Positions 16,986-25,598 of a stretch of DNA of 64,000 nt are shown in pieces. The notes under the pieces were generated by a model that saw only the letters and a list, made by a program, of their open reading frames with translations, ran no database searches and was not told where the DNA came from. A program made the position numbers and the translations under genes. The stretch's first letter is position 1. Each line of letters opens with the position of its first letter. The stretch comes from an uncultured Bacteroidia bacterium (lineage in GTDB: Bacteria; Bacteroidota; Bacteroidia; NS11-12g; UBA955): the NCBI GenBank assembly GCA_938086785.1, contig CALKCM010000003.1, positions 73,930 through 137,929 of the forward strand, read 5' to 3'.

Positions 16986-17831
16986 TCATCCTCCTTTATA
17001 CGAGAATTCGATATAGTCGGCATTGTCATTCGGGGTTTCTACAACATCGGTAATGTGTATTACGTATAGATCAAATGGGACATTCTTTTGCCGGGTTTTA
17101 ATCAAATAATAATCGCCATTAGCAATGTTAGATATGGCGGGTGTAGCCAAAGTTGAAAGCCTCAGCCATTCATCTTCCAAGGTTTTTGTTTGGCTTGCTC
17201 CAGAAAAGAAGGCCGCATCTACTTGAACAAATTGACTGGTTCCATGACCAGAACCCCAGGTTTTATTAAAAACGACTTGTGAATCAGCATAGGAGCTTAA
17301 GTCCATTATATCTTTCCCGCTCGAGATATCTGTAAAGCTTAAAATTCCTCCAGTATTTAAGTTAAAAGCTACTCTTGTGGTATCATATCTATTGTAAATA
17401 CGTTGGCCACTCGTATCTATTTTAAGGTCTCTTAGTACAGATCTGAGGTTAACATTTATAGTGATAGATGTAGATTTACCATTGTCGTCAATAGCTGAGA
17501 ACATAAAATGCAGGGTGTCTCCCACAAACCCTTCCAATTTTTGCGAAGTCTCCCAAGTGGCAGTTTTTACATTTAAAATGGTTTTATCTACTTCAACTGA
17601 GGCGCCTCGGTTGGCAGATAGGAATAAGGTAATGTTTTTTAAAATATTGTGATTGCTGGTTGCAGTAACCTTAAACCGTATGGTAGAATCGATGCTTCCA
17701 GCAGTATCTCTGCTGATATAGCCGGTCTCTGCTTGAATTAAAAGGGCAGGAGCCAATGCAGATTCCTGAGTCTTGCAAGAGAAGAAGGCAATGCCAGATA
17801 GGAGGAGGATTAGGGTTTGTATTAATCGCAT
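16986..17831 (-). CDS. Lipoprotein, paralogue of the gene at 17940
   Basis: Encodes 281 residues with a lipoprotein signal peptide (lipobox GIAFFSC). The mature part has an Ig-like beta-sandwich region with a DDNGKSTSITINVNL segment, then a second region carrying WGSGHGTSQFVQVDAA and a C-terminus ending YIEFSYKGG. The neighbouring gene at 17940 shares the same layout and the last nine residues, so the two are tandem duplicates. Function unknown; surface or periplasmic binding is plausible. A -7 box TATATTTG lies 20 bases before the ATG, with a TTTA 21 bases further up. It lies downstream of the strong terminator of its paralogue, so it is probably transcribed separately. Confidence 0.8.
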   Translation of the reverse strand: MRLIQTLILLLSGIAFFSCKTQESALAPALLIQAETGYISRDTAGSIDSTIRFKVTATSNHNILKNITLFLSANRGASVEVDKTILNVKTATWETSQKLEGFVGDTLHFMFSAIDDNGKSTSITINVNLRSVLRDLKIDTSGQRIYNRYDTTRVAFNLNTGGILSFTDISSGKDIMDLSSYADSQVVFNKTWGSGHGTSQFVQVDAAFFSGASQTKTLEDEWLRLSTLATPAISNIANGDYYLIKTRQKNVPFDLYVIHITDVVETPNDNADYIEFSYKGG

Positions 17832-17851
17832 GGGTTCAAAAATTTAGAGTG

Positions 17852-17859
17852 CAAATATA
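17852..17859 (-). promoter_or_regulatory. -7 promoter box of the second lipoprotein
   Basis: TATATTTG on the minus strand followed by C, 20 bases before the ATG at 17831, with TTTA as a -33-like element 21 bases upstream. Confidence 0.55.
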
Positions 17860-17890
17860 CTAAGCGATTTCTATCTGCTTTAAAAAGCAA

Positions 17891-17926
17891 AAAAAAAGCC
17901 CGTTGTAGATACAACGGGCTTTTTTT
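17891..17926 (-). terminator. Strong terminator after the first lipoprotein gene
   Basis: GCCCGTTGT (17898-17906) pairs perfectly with ACAACGGGC (17911-17919) around a four-base loop, flanked by seven A and seven T residues. It separates the two tandem lipoprotein genes. Confidence 0.85.
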
Positions 17927-17939
17927 GTATAACAATCAA

Positions 17940-18782
17940 TTATCCTCCTTTGTAAGAGAATTCAATGTAATCAAAATTGTCGCTTGTAGTCTCAAAAACC
18001 TCCGTTACTTTAATGATGAAAATATCAAAAGAAACATCTGCTTGACCTGTTTTAACTAAAATATAGTCACCAGTTGCAATGTCTTCAACAGTGCTTGTAG
18101 CAGTAGCCGAAACTTTGTCCCACTCATCTTCTAAGTCTGTTGTAGTTGTAGCATTTGTAAAAATAGAAGCAGAAGTTACTTTAGAAAACTTTGAAGTTCC
18201 GTGTCCAGAACCCCATGACTTACTGAATTCAGCAGTTGCTGGTGTTAGGTCTAATAAATCTTTGTTTGCATCTAAATCGGAAGTTTTTTTAGCGGTTTCC
18301 GTGTTTAAATCATAAGCTCCTAATTCTTCTCCTTGGATATTATATACTTTTTGAGAAGAAACGTTATGCTCCAATACTTTGGTTGGTGCCTTAACGTTAA
18401 GAGTTATCGATTTAGCATCGCTTTGCCCATTATTATCTACTGCAGTGAAAGTAAATGTTAGAACGTCTCCTGTACTTCCAGAGATAGCTTGTGCTACTCT
18501 CCAAGTTGCTGTCTTTTCGCCAACAATAGAATCAGCAATAACACCAGCAGCACCACCATTGGTACTTAGAGATAAACTCATGCTTTTAATTTTTTTGTCA
18601 TTACTCAAAGCAATTACTTCAAAAGTTACCTCGCTGCCAATACTTGCATTTCCATCTGCACTGGTAAGACCAGGACCTGAATTTACAGTAATGGTTGGTT
18701 TTGGGGAGTCTTCGTCGTCTGCACCGCAAGAAGCTAAGAAGCCTAAAGCAGGGATGGCAAGTAAAAATAATAAATTTTTCAT
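17940..18782 (-). CDS. Lipoprotein with Ig-like region, possible operator-controlled
   Basis: Encodes 280 residues with lipobox GFLASC and an acidic DDEDS stretch directly after the cysteine. The mature part repeats the layout of the gene at 16986: an Ig-like VTFEVIALSNDKK region, a DNNGQSDAKSITLNV strand pair, WGSGHGTSKF and the ending YIEFSYKGG. The ATG at 18782 gives a normal signal peptide; the frame is open for ten further codons. The promoter (TATATTTG, 27 bases before the ATG) overlaps a 24-bp palindrome, so expression is likely under a specific regulator. Its function is unknown. Confidence 0.8.
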   Translation of the reverse strand: MKNLLFLLAIPALGFLASCGADDEDSPKPTITVNSGPGLTSADGNASIGSEVTFEVIALSNDKKIKSMSLSLSTNGGAAGVIADSIVGEKTATWRVAQAISGSTGDVLTFTFTAVDNNGQSDAKSITLNVKAPTKVLEHNVSSQKVYNIQGEELGAYDLNTETAKKTSDLDANKDLLDLTPATAEFSKSWGSGHGTSKFSKVTSASIFTNATTTTDLEDEWDKVSATATSTVEDIATGDYILVKTGQADVSFDIFIIKVTEVFETTSDNFDYIEFSYKGG

Positions 18783-18809
18783 TTTAATAATATCTAATTT
18801 TTGTTTGTA

Positions 18810-18817
18810 CAAATATA
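18810..18817 (-). promoter_or_regulatory. -7 promoter box of the first lipoprotein
   Basis: TATATTTG on the minus strand, exact consensus, 27 bases before the ATG. It shares five bases with the adjacent palindrome. Confidence 0.6.
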
Positions 18818-18836
18818 AGTCAAACTTGACTTATAT
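18813..18836. promoter_or_regulatory. 24-bp palindrome, probable operator
   Basis: Arms ATATAAGTCAA (18813-18823) and TTGACTTATAT (18826-18836) are perfectly complementary over 11 bases with a two-base centre AC. The site covers the start of the -7 box and extends into the spacer, the classic place for a repressor. I do not recognise the regulator; FNR, CRP and Rex sites differ. Confidence 0.6.
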
Positions 18837-18965
18837 AAATCACATCTGCGCCACATTGTCATATTAGCTTGTGAAAAGACGATGGAGTACAACAAAATTC
18901 TTTTTTATGATGCCATTATCGGTTGAATGAGATGCGTGGCACAATGATTGAAAAATATATTCCAT

Positions 18966-21479
18966 ATGTTTACTTTCGGAAAAAAGCCTCAAAATATTGA
19001 AGAGGATGACTTCATTGATGAATTGGTTGGAGATACGGGTGATTTTATGCCTTTGTTTAGCAAACAAGAAGAAGATGAAATAAATAAATCTAACTTACCA
19101 AAAGAACTTCCTATCCTTGCCATAAAGAATACCGTGCTTTTTCCGGGGGTTGTTTTACCCATAACTATAGGTAGAGATAAGAGCATCCGACTCATCAAGG
19201 AGGCACTTTCTGGAAATAAGACCATTGGTGTTGTGGCTCAAAAGGACTCGCAAAATGAAGATCCGCAGCCCGAAGATATGTATACTGTTGGAACAGTGGC
19301 CAGTATCCTGAGAAAAGTTCAAATGCCTGATGGAGCTATTACCGTTATTATTCAGGGCAAAAAAAGGGTGCAAACCACGGAATATATATCTGTAGATCCA
19401 TATTTAAAGGCGAAGGTGGACGAAATACCAACGAAAAAACCCGCCAAAGGAAAAAAAGATGAGTTTGAAGCTACGATAGAGAGTCTTAGAGATATTTCTC
19501 AGCAAATTGTGGAACTCTCTCCAAATATTCCTTCCGAGGCCTCTGTTGCGCTTAAGAATATTGATAGCCCTTCATTTCTGATTCACTTTATTTCTAGTAA
19601 TTTAAATGTGGGAAGCAGCGAAAAACAGGGAATTTTAGAAACTACGGACCTTTTTGATAGAGCTACTTTAGTTCTTGGGTTTGTGAGCAAGGAATTGCAG
19701 AAGCTTCAATTGAAGTATCAAATACAGAATAAAGTTAAAACAGATATTGATAATCAGCAAAGAGAATACTTTTTGCAGCAGCAGATGCGCGCTATTCAAG
19801 AAGAACTTGGAGGCGATAGTCCAGATTTAGAGATACTGAATCTACGGAAAAAGGGGGCTAAGAAGAAATGGCCTAATGCAGCCTTAAAGCAATTTAACAA
19901 AGAATTGGATCGCTTGCAAAGGATTAACCCCGCCGCACCAGACTACAGTGTGGGTTTAAATTATGTTCAATTGATGTTGGATCTTCCTTGGAATGAGTAC
20001 TCCAAAGACAATTTTGATCTTTCGAGAGCCCAGAAGATTCTGGATCATGATCACTATGGACTCGAAAAAATAAAGAAACGAATTCTTGAATATTTGGCTG
20101 TTCTCAAATTAAAAGGAGACATGAAAAGCCCTATTATCTGCCTATATGGACCCCCGGGAGTGGGTAAAACCAGTTTAGGCAAAAGCATTGCAAACAGTTT
20201 GGGTCGAAAGTACATTCGAATGAGCCTTGGCGGAATGCGCGATGAAAGTGAGATACGAGGGCATCGTCGAACTTATATTGGAGCGATGCCTGGTCGAATC
20301 ATTCAGAATTTAAAAAAGGTAGGGACCAGTAATCCTGTTTTTGTTTTAGATGAAATTGATAAATTAGGCGCTGATTTTAGAGGTGACCCAAGCAGTGCTC
20401 TCTTAGAAGTATTAGATCCAGAACAAAACTCTACCTTTTACGATAACTATCTAGAAATGGATTATGATTTGAGTAAAGTGTTATTTATGGCTACCTCAAA
20501 TTCGTTGCAAACCATTCAACCCGCTCTTTTGGATCGCATGGAGATTATCGAAATTACGGGGTATAGCTTAGAAGAAAAGTTAGAAATTGCGAAGAAGTAT
20601 TTAATGCCTAAGCAGCGTAAAGCGCATGGTTTAAAAGCAGCTCAGTTTAAATTAAGTGATGCCGCATTAGAGCAAATCATTTTTGAGTATACCAGAGAAA
20701 GTGGAGTGCGTGGTTTGGATAAAAAAATTGCTTCGGTTGCACGCTTTGCTGCGACACGAATTGCCATGGAAGAAGCCAAAACAGTGAAAGTGGGTGTAGA
20801 CAAGTTGGAATCTATTTTAGGCGTGGATAAACTGGAGGCAGAGAATTATGAAAATAATGATACCGCTGGTGTTGCGGTTGGTTTGGCCTGGAGCCCTATG
20901 GGTGGAAGCGTATTGTATGTAGAGAGTCAACTGAGCAAAGGAAAGGGCCAATTTAAGGTGACAGGTCAGTTAGGAGATGTAATGAAAGAAAGCGTGAGTT
21001 TGGCTCATAGTTTTATGAAGTCGCATGCAGCCTACTTAAACATCAATCCTCGCATATTTGATTTTTGGGATGTTCATGTTCATTTTCCTGCAGGGGCTAT
21101 TCCTAAGGATGGTCCGAGTGCTGGAATAACCATTTTATCTGCCTTAGCTAGTTTATATACTCAGCGTAAAATTAAATCTAAAGTAGCCTTTACTGGAGAA
21201 ATAACTTTGCGAGGGAAAGTCCTGCCGGTAGGGGGTATTAAGGAAAAAATTCTTGCGGCCAAAAGAGCGGGTATTGAAACTATTATCATGTGTAAATCCA
21301 ATCAAAAAGATGTGGAGGACATTAAACCAGAATATATAGAAGGCTTGAGTTTCTATTATGTAGAAAATATGCTTGATGTGTTGGATTTTGCTTTAATGGA
21401 CGAAAGGGTAGACCATCCGGTTGATGTTACCAAACCCATGCTCGATTTTGATAAGGAAGCCGCTAAGAAGAATAAATAA
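18966..21479 (+). CDS. lon: ATP-dependent protease Lon
   Basis: An 837-residue cytoplasmic AAA+ serine protease that degrades misfolded and regulatory proteins. The N-terminal substrate-binding domain (ELPILAIKNTVLFPGVVLPI) is followed by a coiled coil, the AAA+ module with Walker A GPPGVGKTS and Walker B VFVLDEIDK, and the protease domain with the Ser in KDGPSAG and the Lys in GGIKEKILAAKRAG (Ser-Lys dyad). I start at the ATG at 18966 rather than the TTG at 18948. No clear TAnnTTTG box is visible upstream, so its promoter may be of another class. Confidence 0.96.
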   Translation: MFTFGKKPQNIEEDDFIDELVGDTGDFMPLFSKQEEDEINKSNLPKELPILAIKNTVLFPGVVLPITIGRDKSIRLIKEALSGNKTIGVVAQKDSQNEDPQPEDMYTVGTVASILRKVQMPDGAITVIIQGKKRVQTTEYISVDPYLKAKVDEIPTKKPAKGKKDEFEATIESLRDISQQIVELSPNIPSEASVALKNIDSPSFLIHFISSNLNVGSSEKQGILETTDLFDRATLVLGFVSKELQKLQLKYQIQNKVKTDIDNQQREYFLQQQMRAIQEELGGDSPDLEILNLRKKGAKKKWPNAALKQFNKELDRLQRINPAAPDYSVGLNYVQLMLDLPWNEYSKDNFDLSRAQKILDHDHYGLEKIKKRILEYLAVLKLKGDMKSPIICLYGPPGVGKTSLGKSIANSLGRKYIRMSLGGMRDESEIRGHRRTYIGAMPGRIIQNLKKVGTSNPVFVLDEIDKLGADFRGDPSSALLEVLDPEQNSTFYDNYLEMDYDLSKVLFMATSNSLQTIQPALLDRMEIIEITGYSLEEKLEIAKKYLMPKQRKAHGLKAAQFKLSDAALEQIIFEYTRESGVRGLDKKIASVARFAATRIAMEEAKTVKVGVDKLESILGVDKLEAENYENNDTAGVAVGLAWSPMGGSVLYVESQLSKGKGQFKVTGQLGDVMKESVSLAHSFMKSHAAYLNINPRIFDFWDVHVHFPAGAIPKDGPSAGITILSALASLYTQRKIKSKVAFTGEITLRGKVLPVGGIKEKILAAKRAGIETIIMCKSNQKDVEDIKPEYIEGLSFYYVENMLDVLDFALMDERVDHPVDVTKPMLDFDKEAAKKNK

Positions 21480-21481
21480 AT

Positions 21482-22420
21482 TTAGTGCCTTCTGTTTTTA
21501 AGAAAAGAAGCAATTTCTATAAAGGGATGCATTTTTTCTTCTCCCAAATTTAATGAAGTAAGAATTTCTAAGCTCTTTTGGTAATACTTATCTTGTTCGG
21601 CGAGGAGTTCATTGTCCAAGCCTAATTGCTTGAAATATGCGCGAGCCTCTTTTATCCGGAGGACAGGGTCTTCCAACGCATAAATATCATCGATGGTATT
21701 TTCCTTTTCTTTGGCTTTAAGGTACAACCACATTTTTTTCTTAGAAATAATATCGCCTCCCTCCGTTTTACCTGTTTCTGCTTTGGAACCAAAGGTATCT
21801 AACCAATCGTCTTGCATTTGAAATGCCATACCCATTTGTTCTGCAAATGCATACATTTTATGGCTGGTTTCAATATCTGCTCCAGCATTAGCCGCTCCTA
21901 CATAGCACGAGCAACCTAAAAGAACTGCAGTCTTTAGGCGTATCATTTCTAAATAGTCTGGCATGGTTACATTGCTGGATTCCTCAAAGTTCATATCCAT
22001 TTGTTGGCCATTAGATACTTCTTGAGCAGTCTTAAGAAATACATTTAAAACATCTGCACGACATCCTTCGAACATTTGAAATGCCAGAATAAGCATATTG
22101 TCCCCGGCCAAAATTGCAGTGGGTAAGCCATTTCTTATATGAACCGTTTGCTTTCCTCTTCGGCTTTCTGCCTCATCCATAATATCATCATGCACGAGGG
22201 TGAAGTTATGAAATGTTTCAATGGCATGGGCCAGTCTCAGTGTATCATTTACGGGGGCATCAAAGGCTAATCCAGCCGCCATAGATAGCACAGGTCTAAT
22301 GCGTTTGCCTCCCAGATTCATGATGTAATTAATGGGTTCGTATAGGTTCTCTGGTTCGCCTACAAAGGAGTTTGCTTGTAAATAAGCTAAGTATTTTTTT
22401 TGGAGTAAATCTAATTTCAT
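21482..22420 (-). CDS. Trans-isoprenyl diphosphate synthase
   Basis: Encodes 312 residues. Both Asp-rich motifs are present: LVHDDIMDEAESRRG (first) and QMQDDWLDTFG (second), which bind magnesium and the allylic diphosphate. The enzyme condenses isopentenyl diphosphate with an allylic primer to make a polyprenyl diphosphate for quinones, undecaprenol or carotenoids. Chain length is not readable with confidence. The ATG at 22420 is used; a TTG three codons upstream is possible. It lies nine bases downstream of rnr and its stop nearly meets that of lon. Confidence 0.9.
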   Translation of the reverse strand: MKLDLLQKKYLAYLQANSFVGEPENLYEPINYIMNLGGKRIRPVLSMAAGLAFDAPVNDTLRLAHAIETFHNFTLVHDDIMDEAESRRGKQTVHIRNGLPTAILAGDNMLILAFQMFEGCRADVLNVFLKTAQEVSNGQQMDMNFEESSNVTMPDYLEMIRLKTAVLLGCSCYVGAANAGADIETSHKMYAFAEQMGMAFQMQDDWLDTFGSKAETGKTEGGDIISKKKMWLYLKAKEKENTIDDIYALEDPVLRIKEARAYFKQLGLDNELLAEQDKYYQKSLEILTSLNLGEEKMHPFIEIASFLKNRRH

Positions 22421-22429
22421 AATTGGCAA

Positions 22430-24529
22430 TTAAGAAACATAAACAAAATCAATTTGCCTGAGGTTTTTATTGGCACGTTTTACTTTAATTGTGATTGGGT
22501 CACCCATGCTAAAAAAGCGCTTGGTTCGTCTACCTATGACTTTTTTCTCTTTTTCCATATATACGAATGCATCGCCTTTCATATCGCTTAAGCGAACCAT
22601 TCCTTCACAGTAGTTTTCAATAATTTCAGCATAAATCCCCCATTCAGTAAGGCCGGAGACTTTAGCTTCAAAGGTTTGCCCCACGTATTGTTCCATATAC
22701 TCAGCCATTTTATATTTGGTAGAGGCGCGTTCTGCTTCACTGGCTTTTTGTTCCATATTAGAACTGTGTTCAGCCATTTGCTCGATCATATTCTCACTTA
22801 ATCGACCTTTTTTGCCATTTAAATAGTCAAAGAGCAATCGATGCACTAATAAATCGGGATACCGTCGTATAGGACTGGTAAAATGGGTATAGTATTTAAA
22901 GGCCAATCCAAAATGTTCACTTTTTTTACCTGTATAAACCGCCTTAGCCATGGACCGAATAGCGGCCATTTGAAGCATGCTCGCTTCTGGTTTTCCTTCG
23001 GTATCTAGCATAAGCTTATTAATGCTTTTGCGAATGCTTTCTTCTGAACTGGTATCAATTTTATATCCCCAAAGGGTAACATATTTTGCCAGTTCTAGTA
23101 GTTTTTCTGGTGGTGGAAAATCGTGGGTTCTATAAATAAAGGGAAGTTCGGGTTTTTGCTTAGTTTTAATAAACTGGGCTACTTTTTTATTGGCCAATAG
23201 CATAAACTCTTCCACCAATTTATGGGCATCAAATCGATCTTTTTTAATAACTCTTAAAGGAACGCCTTTAGTATCCAATTCAAATCGTATTTCCGAGGAC
23301 TCAAATGCAATGGCTCCATTCTCGAACCGTTTCCCCTTTAATTTCTTGGCCAAGTCATTGCAGATATTCAGTTCTTTTTGATAGTCCCCTTCCTTGGACT
23401 CGATGCGTTCTTGCGCTTCTTCGTAGGTATATCTCCTTTGGCTATGAATAACTGTTTTGCCAAACCATTCACTCAAAACATTTGCATCCTCATCCATTTC
23501 AAATAGGGCGGTAAAAGCCAAGCGATCTTCATTTGGTCTAAGGCTGCATAAGTTATTACTCAAATGCTCAGGAAGCATAGGAATTGTTCTGTCGGCTAAA
23601 TAAACAGAGGTCGCTCTATTCAAGGCCTCCTTATCTAAAAGTGTTCCTTCCTGCACATAATGAGAAACATCGGCAATGTGAACACCAATGGAATAGGTAC
23701 CATTCGAATTTATTTCAAATGAAATGGCATCATCAAAATCCTTGGCATCCTGAGGGTCAATGGTAAAGGTAAGGCGATCTCTGAGGTCTTTTCGTGTTTT
23801 AATTTCTTCTTTAGAAATAGTATTTGTGTATTTTGCCGCTTCGGCAATAACCTCGGGGGAGTGTGATGTTTTAAATCCATACTCCGCAACAATGGCATGC
23901 ATTTCTGCGTCATTGCTGCCTGCTTTGCCCAATAAATCTACAATAACTCCTAATGGATTCCTTTTTTTAACATCAAAACTAATAATCTTAACAGATGCCT
24001 TCATGCCATGCATATCGGGCTTAACACCTTTGCGTATTAAAATATCTTCTTGGAGTTGTTTATTATCAGAAACTAAATAAGCTACATTTTCGAAAACATC
24101 CAATGTACCAATCCAAGTTTTATCAGTTCGTTTTACAAGTCCGGTAATTTTACCCTTATAGCCCTCCCCTCTAAAACTGTAGGAGCATTCAACAATGTCT
24201 CCCGGTAAAAAGCCAAAAACGTCTTTCGATGCTATTTTAACATCTTCTCCATTCAACTCATCGTTTTCTGGTATTACGTAGCCCACTCCTCTACGATTAA
24301 TATCTAATCGACCAGTGACGGTATGGGTAGGAGAGGTGAATATGAAGTTGTTTTTTGATTTTTGTTCAATATTCCCTTGTTCTTCTAAGGACTTAAGAGC
24401 ATCCCAGATGCTATTCTTATCAATTTTAGCTCCTCGCGGAATCTTTTGATATACCTTATGCACATTGGCTGTACCTCTGTGCATGTCTTTTACTATGCTT
24501 AGGACAATGTCCTCAATAAATTTGCTCAA
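22430..24529 (-). CDS. rnr: Ribonuclease R
   Basis: A 699-residue 3'-5' exoribonuclease. Order: a winged-helix-like N-terminus, two cold-shock/OB domains (GVGYVIPENDE), the RNB catalytic domain with TIDPQDAKDFDDAISFE supplying the metal-binding Asp residues, and a C-terminal S1 domain (LTEWGIYAEIIENYCEGMVRL). A longer open frame reaches back to 24670 but runs through the tRNA-Gly gene and a terminator and cannot be the real start. I use the TTG at 24529, 16 bases after the -7 box TATCTTTG; the ATG at 24484 would leave 684 residues. The isoprenyl synthase gene follows directly and may be cotranscribed. Confidence 0.93.
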   Translation of the reverse strand: MSKFIEDIVLSIVKDMHRGTANVHKVYQKIPRGAKIDKNSIWDALKSLEEQGNIEQKSKNNFIFTSPTHTVTGRLDINRRGVGYVIPENDELNGEDVKIASKDVFGFLPGDIVECSYSFRGEGYKGKITGLVKRTDKTWIGTLDVFENVAYLVSDNKQLQEDILIRKGVKPDMHGMKASVKIISFDVKKRNPLGVIVDLLGKAGSNDAEMHAIVAEYGFKTSHSPEVIAEAAKYTNTISKEEIKTRKDLRDRLTFTIDPQDAKDFDDAISFEINSNGTYSIGVHIADVSHYVQEGTLLDKEALNRATSVYLADRTIPMLPEHLSNNLCSLRPNEDRLAFTALFEMDEDANVLSEWFGKTVIHSQRRYTYEEAQERIESKEGDYQKELNICNDLAKKLKGKRFENGAIAFESSEIRFELDTKGVPLRVIKKDRFDAHKLVEEFMLLANKKVAQFIKTKQKPELPFIYRTHDFPPPEKLLELAKYVTLWGYKIDTSSEESIRKSINKLMLDTEGKPEASMLQMAAIRSMAKAVYTGKKSEHFGLAFKYYTHFTSPIRRYPDLLVHRLLFDYLNGKKGRLSENMIEQMAEHSSNMEQKASEAERASTKYKMAEYMEQYVGQTFEAKVSGLTEWGIYAEIIENYCEGMVRLSDMKGDAFVYMEKEKKVIGRRTKRFFSMGDPITIKVKRANKNLRQIDFVYVS

Positions 24530-24545
24530 ACGCGTATTTGTGCTA

Positions 24546-24553
24546 CAAAGATA
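24546..24553 (-). promoter_or_regulatory. -7 promoter box of rnr
   Basis: TATCTTTG on the minus strand, exact consensus, between the tRNA terminator and the proposed TTG start at 24529. Confidence 0.6.
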
Positions 24554-24596
24554 AATCACAGAACTAGGGGAGCGCGAAAAACTTAAAAACCCCAAG

Positions 24597-24628
24597 GCAA
24601 TAAAAAAGGCTATCCGTAATAGATAACC
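24597..24628 (-). terminator. Terminator after tRNA-Gly
   Basis: On the minus strand AAAGGTTATC pairs with GATAGCCTTT (one G-T pair) followed by T residues, starting about nine bases after the tRNA end. Confidence 0.7.
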
Positions 24629-24636
24629 TTTTATTG

Positions 24637-24709
24637 AGCAGAAGACGAGATTCGAACTCGCGACCTCCACCTTGGCAAGGTGATGCTCTACCAGCTGAGC
24701 TACTTCTGC
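24637..24709 (-). tRNA. tRNA-Gly(GCC)
   Basis: 73 bases fold as a cloverleaf. The acceptor stem GCAGAAG pairs with CTTCTGC, the D-arm carries AGCTCAGCTGGTAGAGC, the anticodon loop is TTGCCAA with anticodon GCC (24674-24676) and the T-arm has GTTCGAATC. CCA is not encoded: TCA follows the acceptor stem. Confidence 0.95.
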
Positions 24710-24720
24710 TTAACGCTGTG

Positions 24721-24728
24721 CAAAAATA
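24721..24728 (-). promoter_or_regulatory. -7 promoter box of tRNA-Gly
   Basis: TATTTTTG followed by C on the minus strand, ending 11 bases before the mature tRNA 5' end. Confidence 0.5.
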
Positions 24729-24808
24729 ACACAAGTCAATAAACCTACCACATAAAAAACCTGTTTTTTTTAAAATTTATTTATCTCAAATTTGTCCAAG
24801 TCTATTGG

Positions 24809-24839
24809 TTTGGGACCTATGCATTTCTAAGTACATTTG
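24809..24839 (+). promoter_or_regulatory. Promoter of the YdcF-like gene, both boxes exact
   Basis: TTTG at 24809-24812, exactly 19 bases, then TACATTTG at 24832-24839. This is the best full promoter in the window. The ATG is only six bases after the -7 box, so the transcript should start at or next to the start codon. Confidence 0.75.
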
Positions 24840-24845
24840 TTGGGT

Positions 24846-25598
24846 ATGTTTTACATAGGTAAAGTAATTACAATTTTCCTTCATCCCATTACCTGGGCGG
24901 TCTTGTTTTTTATATATGCAGTAAATCGCAAAAAGGCTATTCCAAAAATATATTATTATATCCTAGGTATTTTTTTGTTTCTGGCGAGCAACCGGGTATT
25001 TGTAAACCAATTGGGTAGAAGCCTTGAGAATCCCATAAAATCTCGTGCAAGCACTATATACCCTACGGCCGTGGTGCTTGGTGGCTATTGCAGTTGGGAT
25101 GCAGATCGAGAAACGATTATATTTTATGAAGCGGCAGACCGTTTGTTTAAGGCCATGCATTTGTACAAAACGGGGCAGATAAAACAGATTGTTCTTAGTG
25201 GCGGCACGGTCTTTAAAAGTGAAGATCGAAGGTCGGAGGCCCTTGTTGCGCGAGACTATTTAGTGGAAATGGGTATTCCTGTTAAAGCTATTTATGTTGA
25301 GGAAAATTCCCGGAATACCTACCAGAATGCATTAGAGACCGCAAAAATCCTACGCTCCAAAAATATAAATAGCATTACTCTAATTACCTCTGCATCGCAT
25401 ATGTCTAGGGCCTTTAGATGTTTTAAAAAGCAGGGCTTTAGTATCTTTCCATATGCTACGGATTACCACACCGTAAAGCCGGGATCTTTTGTTTGGTTTG
25501 ATTATTTTGTACCGAGCACAAAAGCAATGATACAATTTGATGCTTTTATAAAGGAATGGGTGGGTATTCTAGCCTATCAGTTGATGGGAAAAATATAA
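24846..25598 (+). CDS. YdcF/DUF218-family membrane protein
   Basis: Encodes 250 residues. Two N-terminal membrane segments (FLHPITWAVLFFIYAV and YYYILGIFLFLA) are followed by a DUF218 domain with VVLGGYCSWD near residue 75, VLSGG near residue 120 and EENSRNTYQNA near residue 156, and a final SASHMSRAFRCFKKQG. Members such as SanA and ElyC affect envelope integrity and peptidoglycan or lipid carrier metabolism; the exact reaction is unsettled. An in-frame TTG three codons earlier lies inside the -7 box, so the ATG at 24846 is used. It ends against the convergent LysM gene with no gap. Confidence 0.85.
   Translation: MFYIGKVITIFLHPITWAVLFFIYAVNRKKAIPKIYYYILGIFLFLASNRVFVNQLGRSLENPIKSRASTIYPTAVVLGGYCSWDADRETIIFYEAADRLFKAMHLYKTGQIKQIVLSGGTVFKSEDRRSEALVARDYLVEMGIPVKAIYVEENSRNTYQNALETAKILRSKNINSITLITSASHMSRAFRCFKKQGFSIFPYATDYHTVKPGSFVWFDYFVPSTKAMIQFDAFIKEWVGILAYQLMGKI

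Noticed and set aside
18864-19067. 67-codon minus-strand frame at the start of lon
   Set aside because: It overlaps the lon coding start, has no family features and no promoter.
24530-24670. 47-codon N-terminal extension of RNase R
   Set aside because: It runs through a terminator and the tRNA-Gly gene, and the peptide has no relation to RNase R. The TTG at 24529 follows a promoter box.
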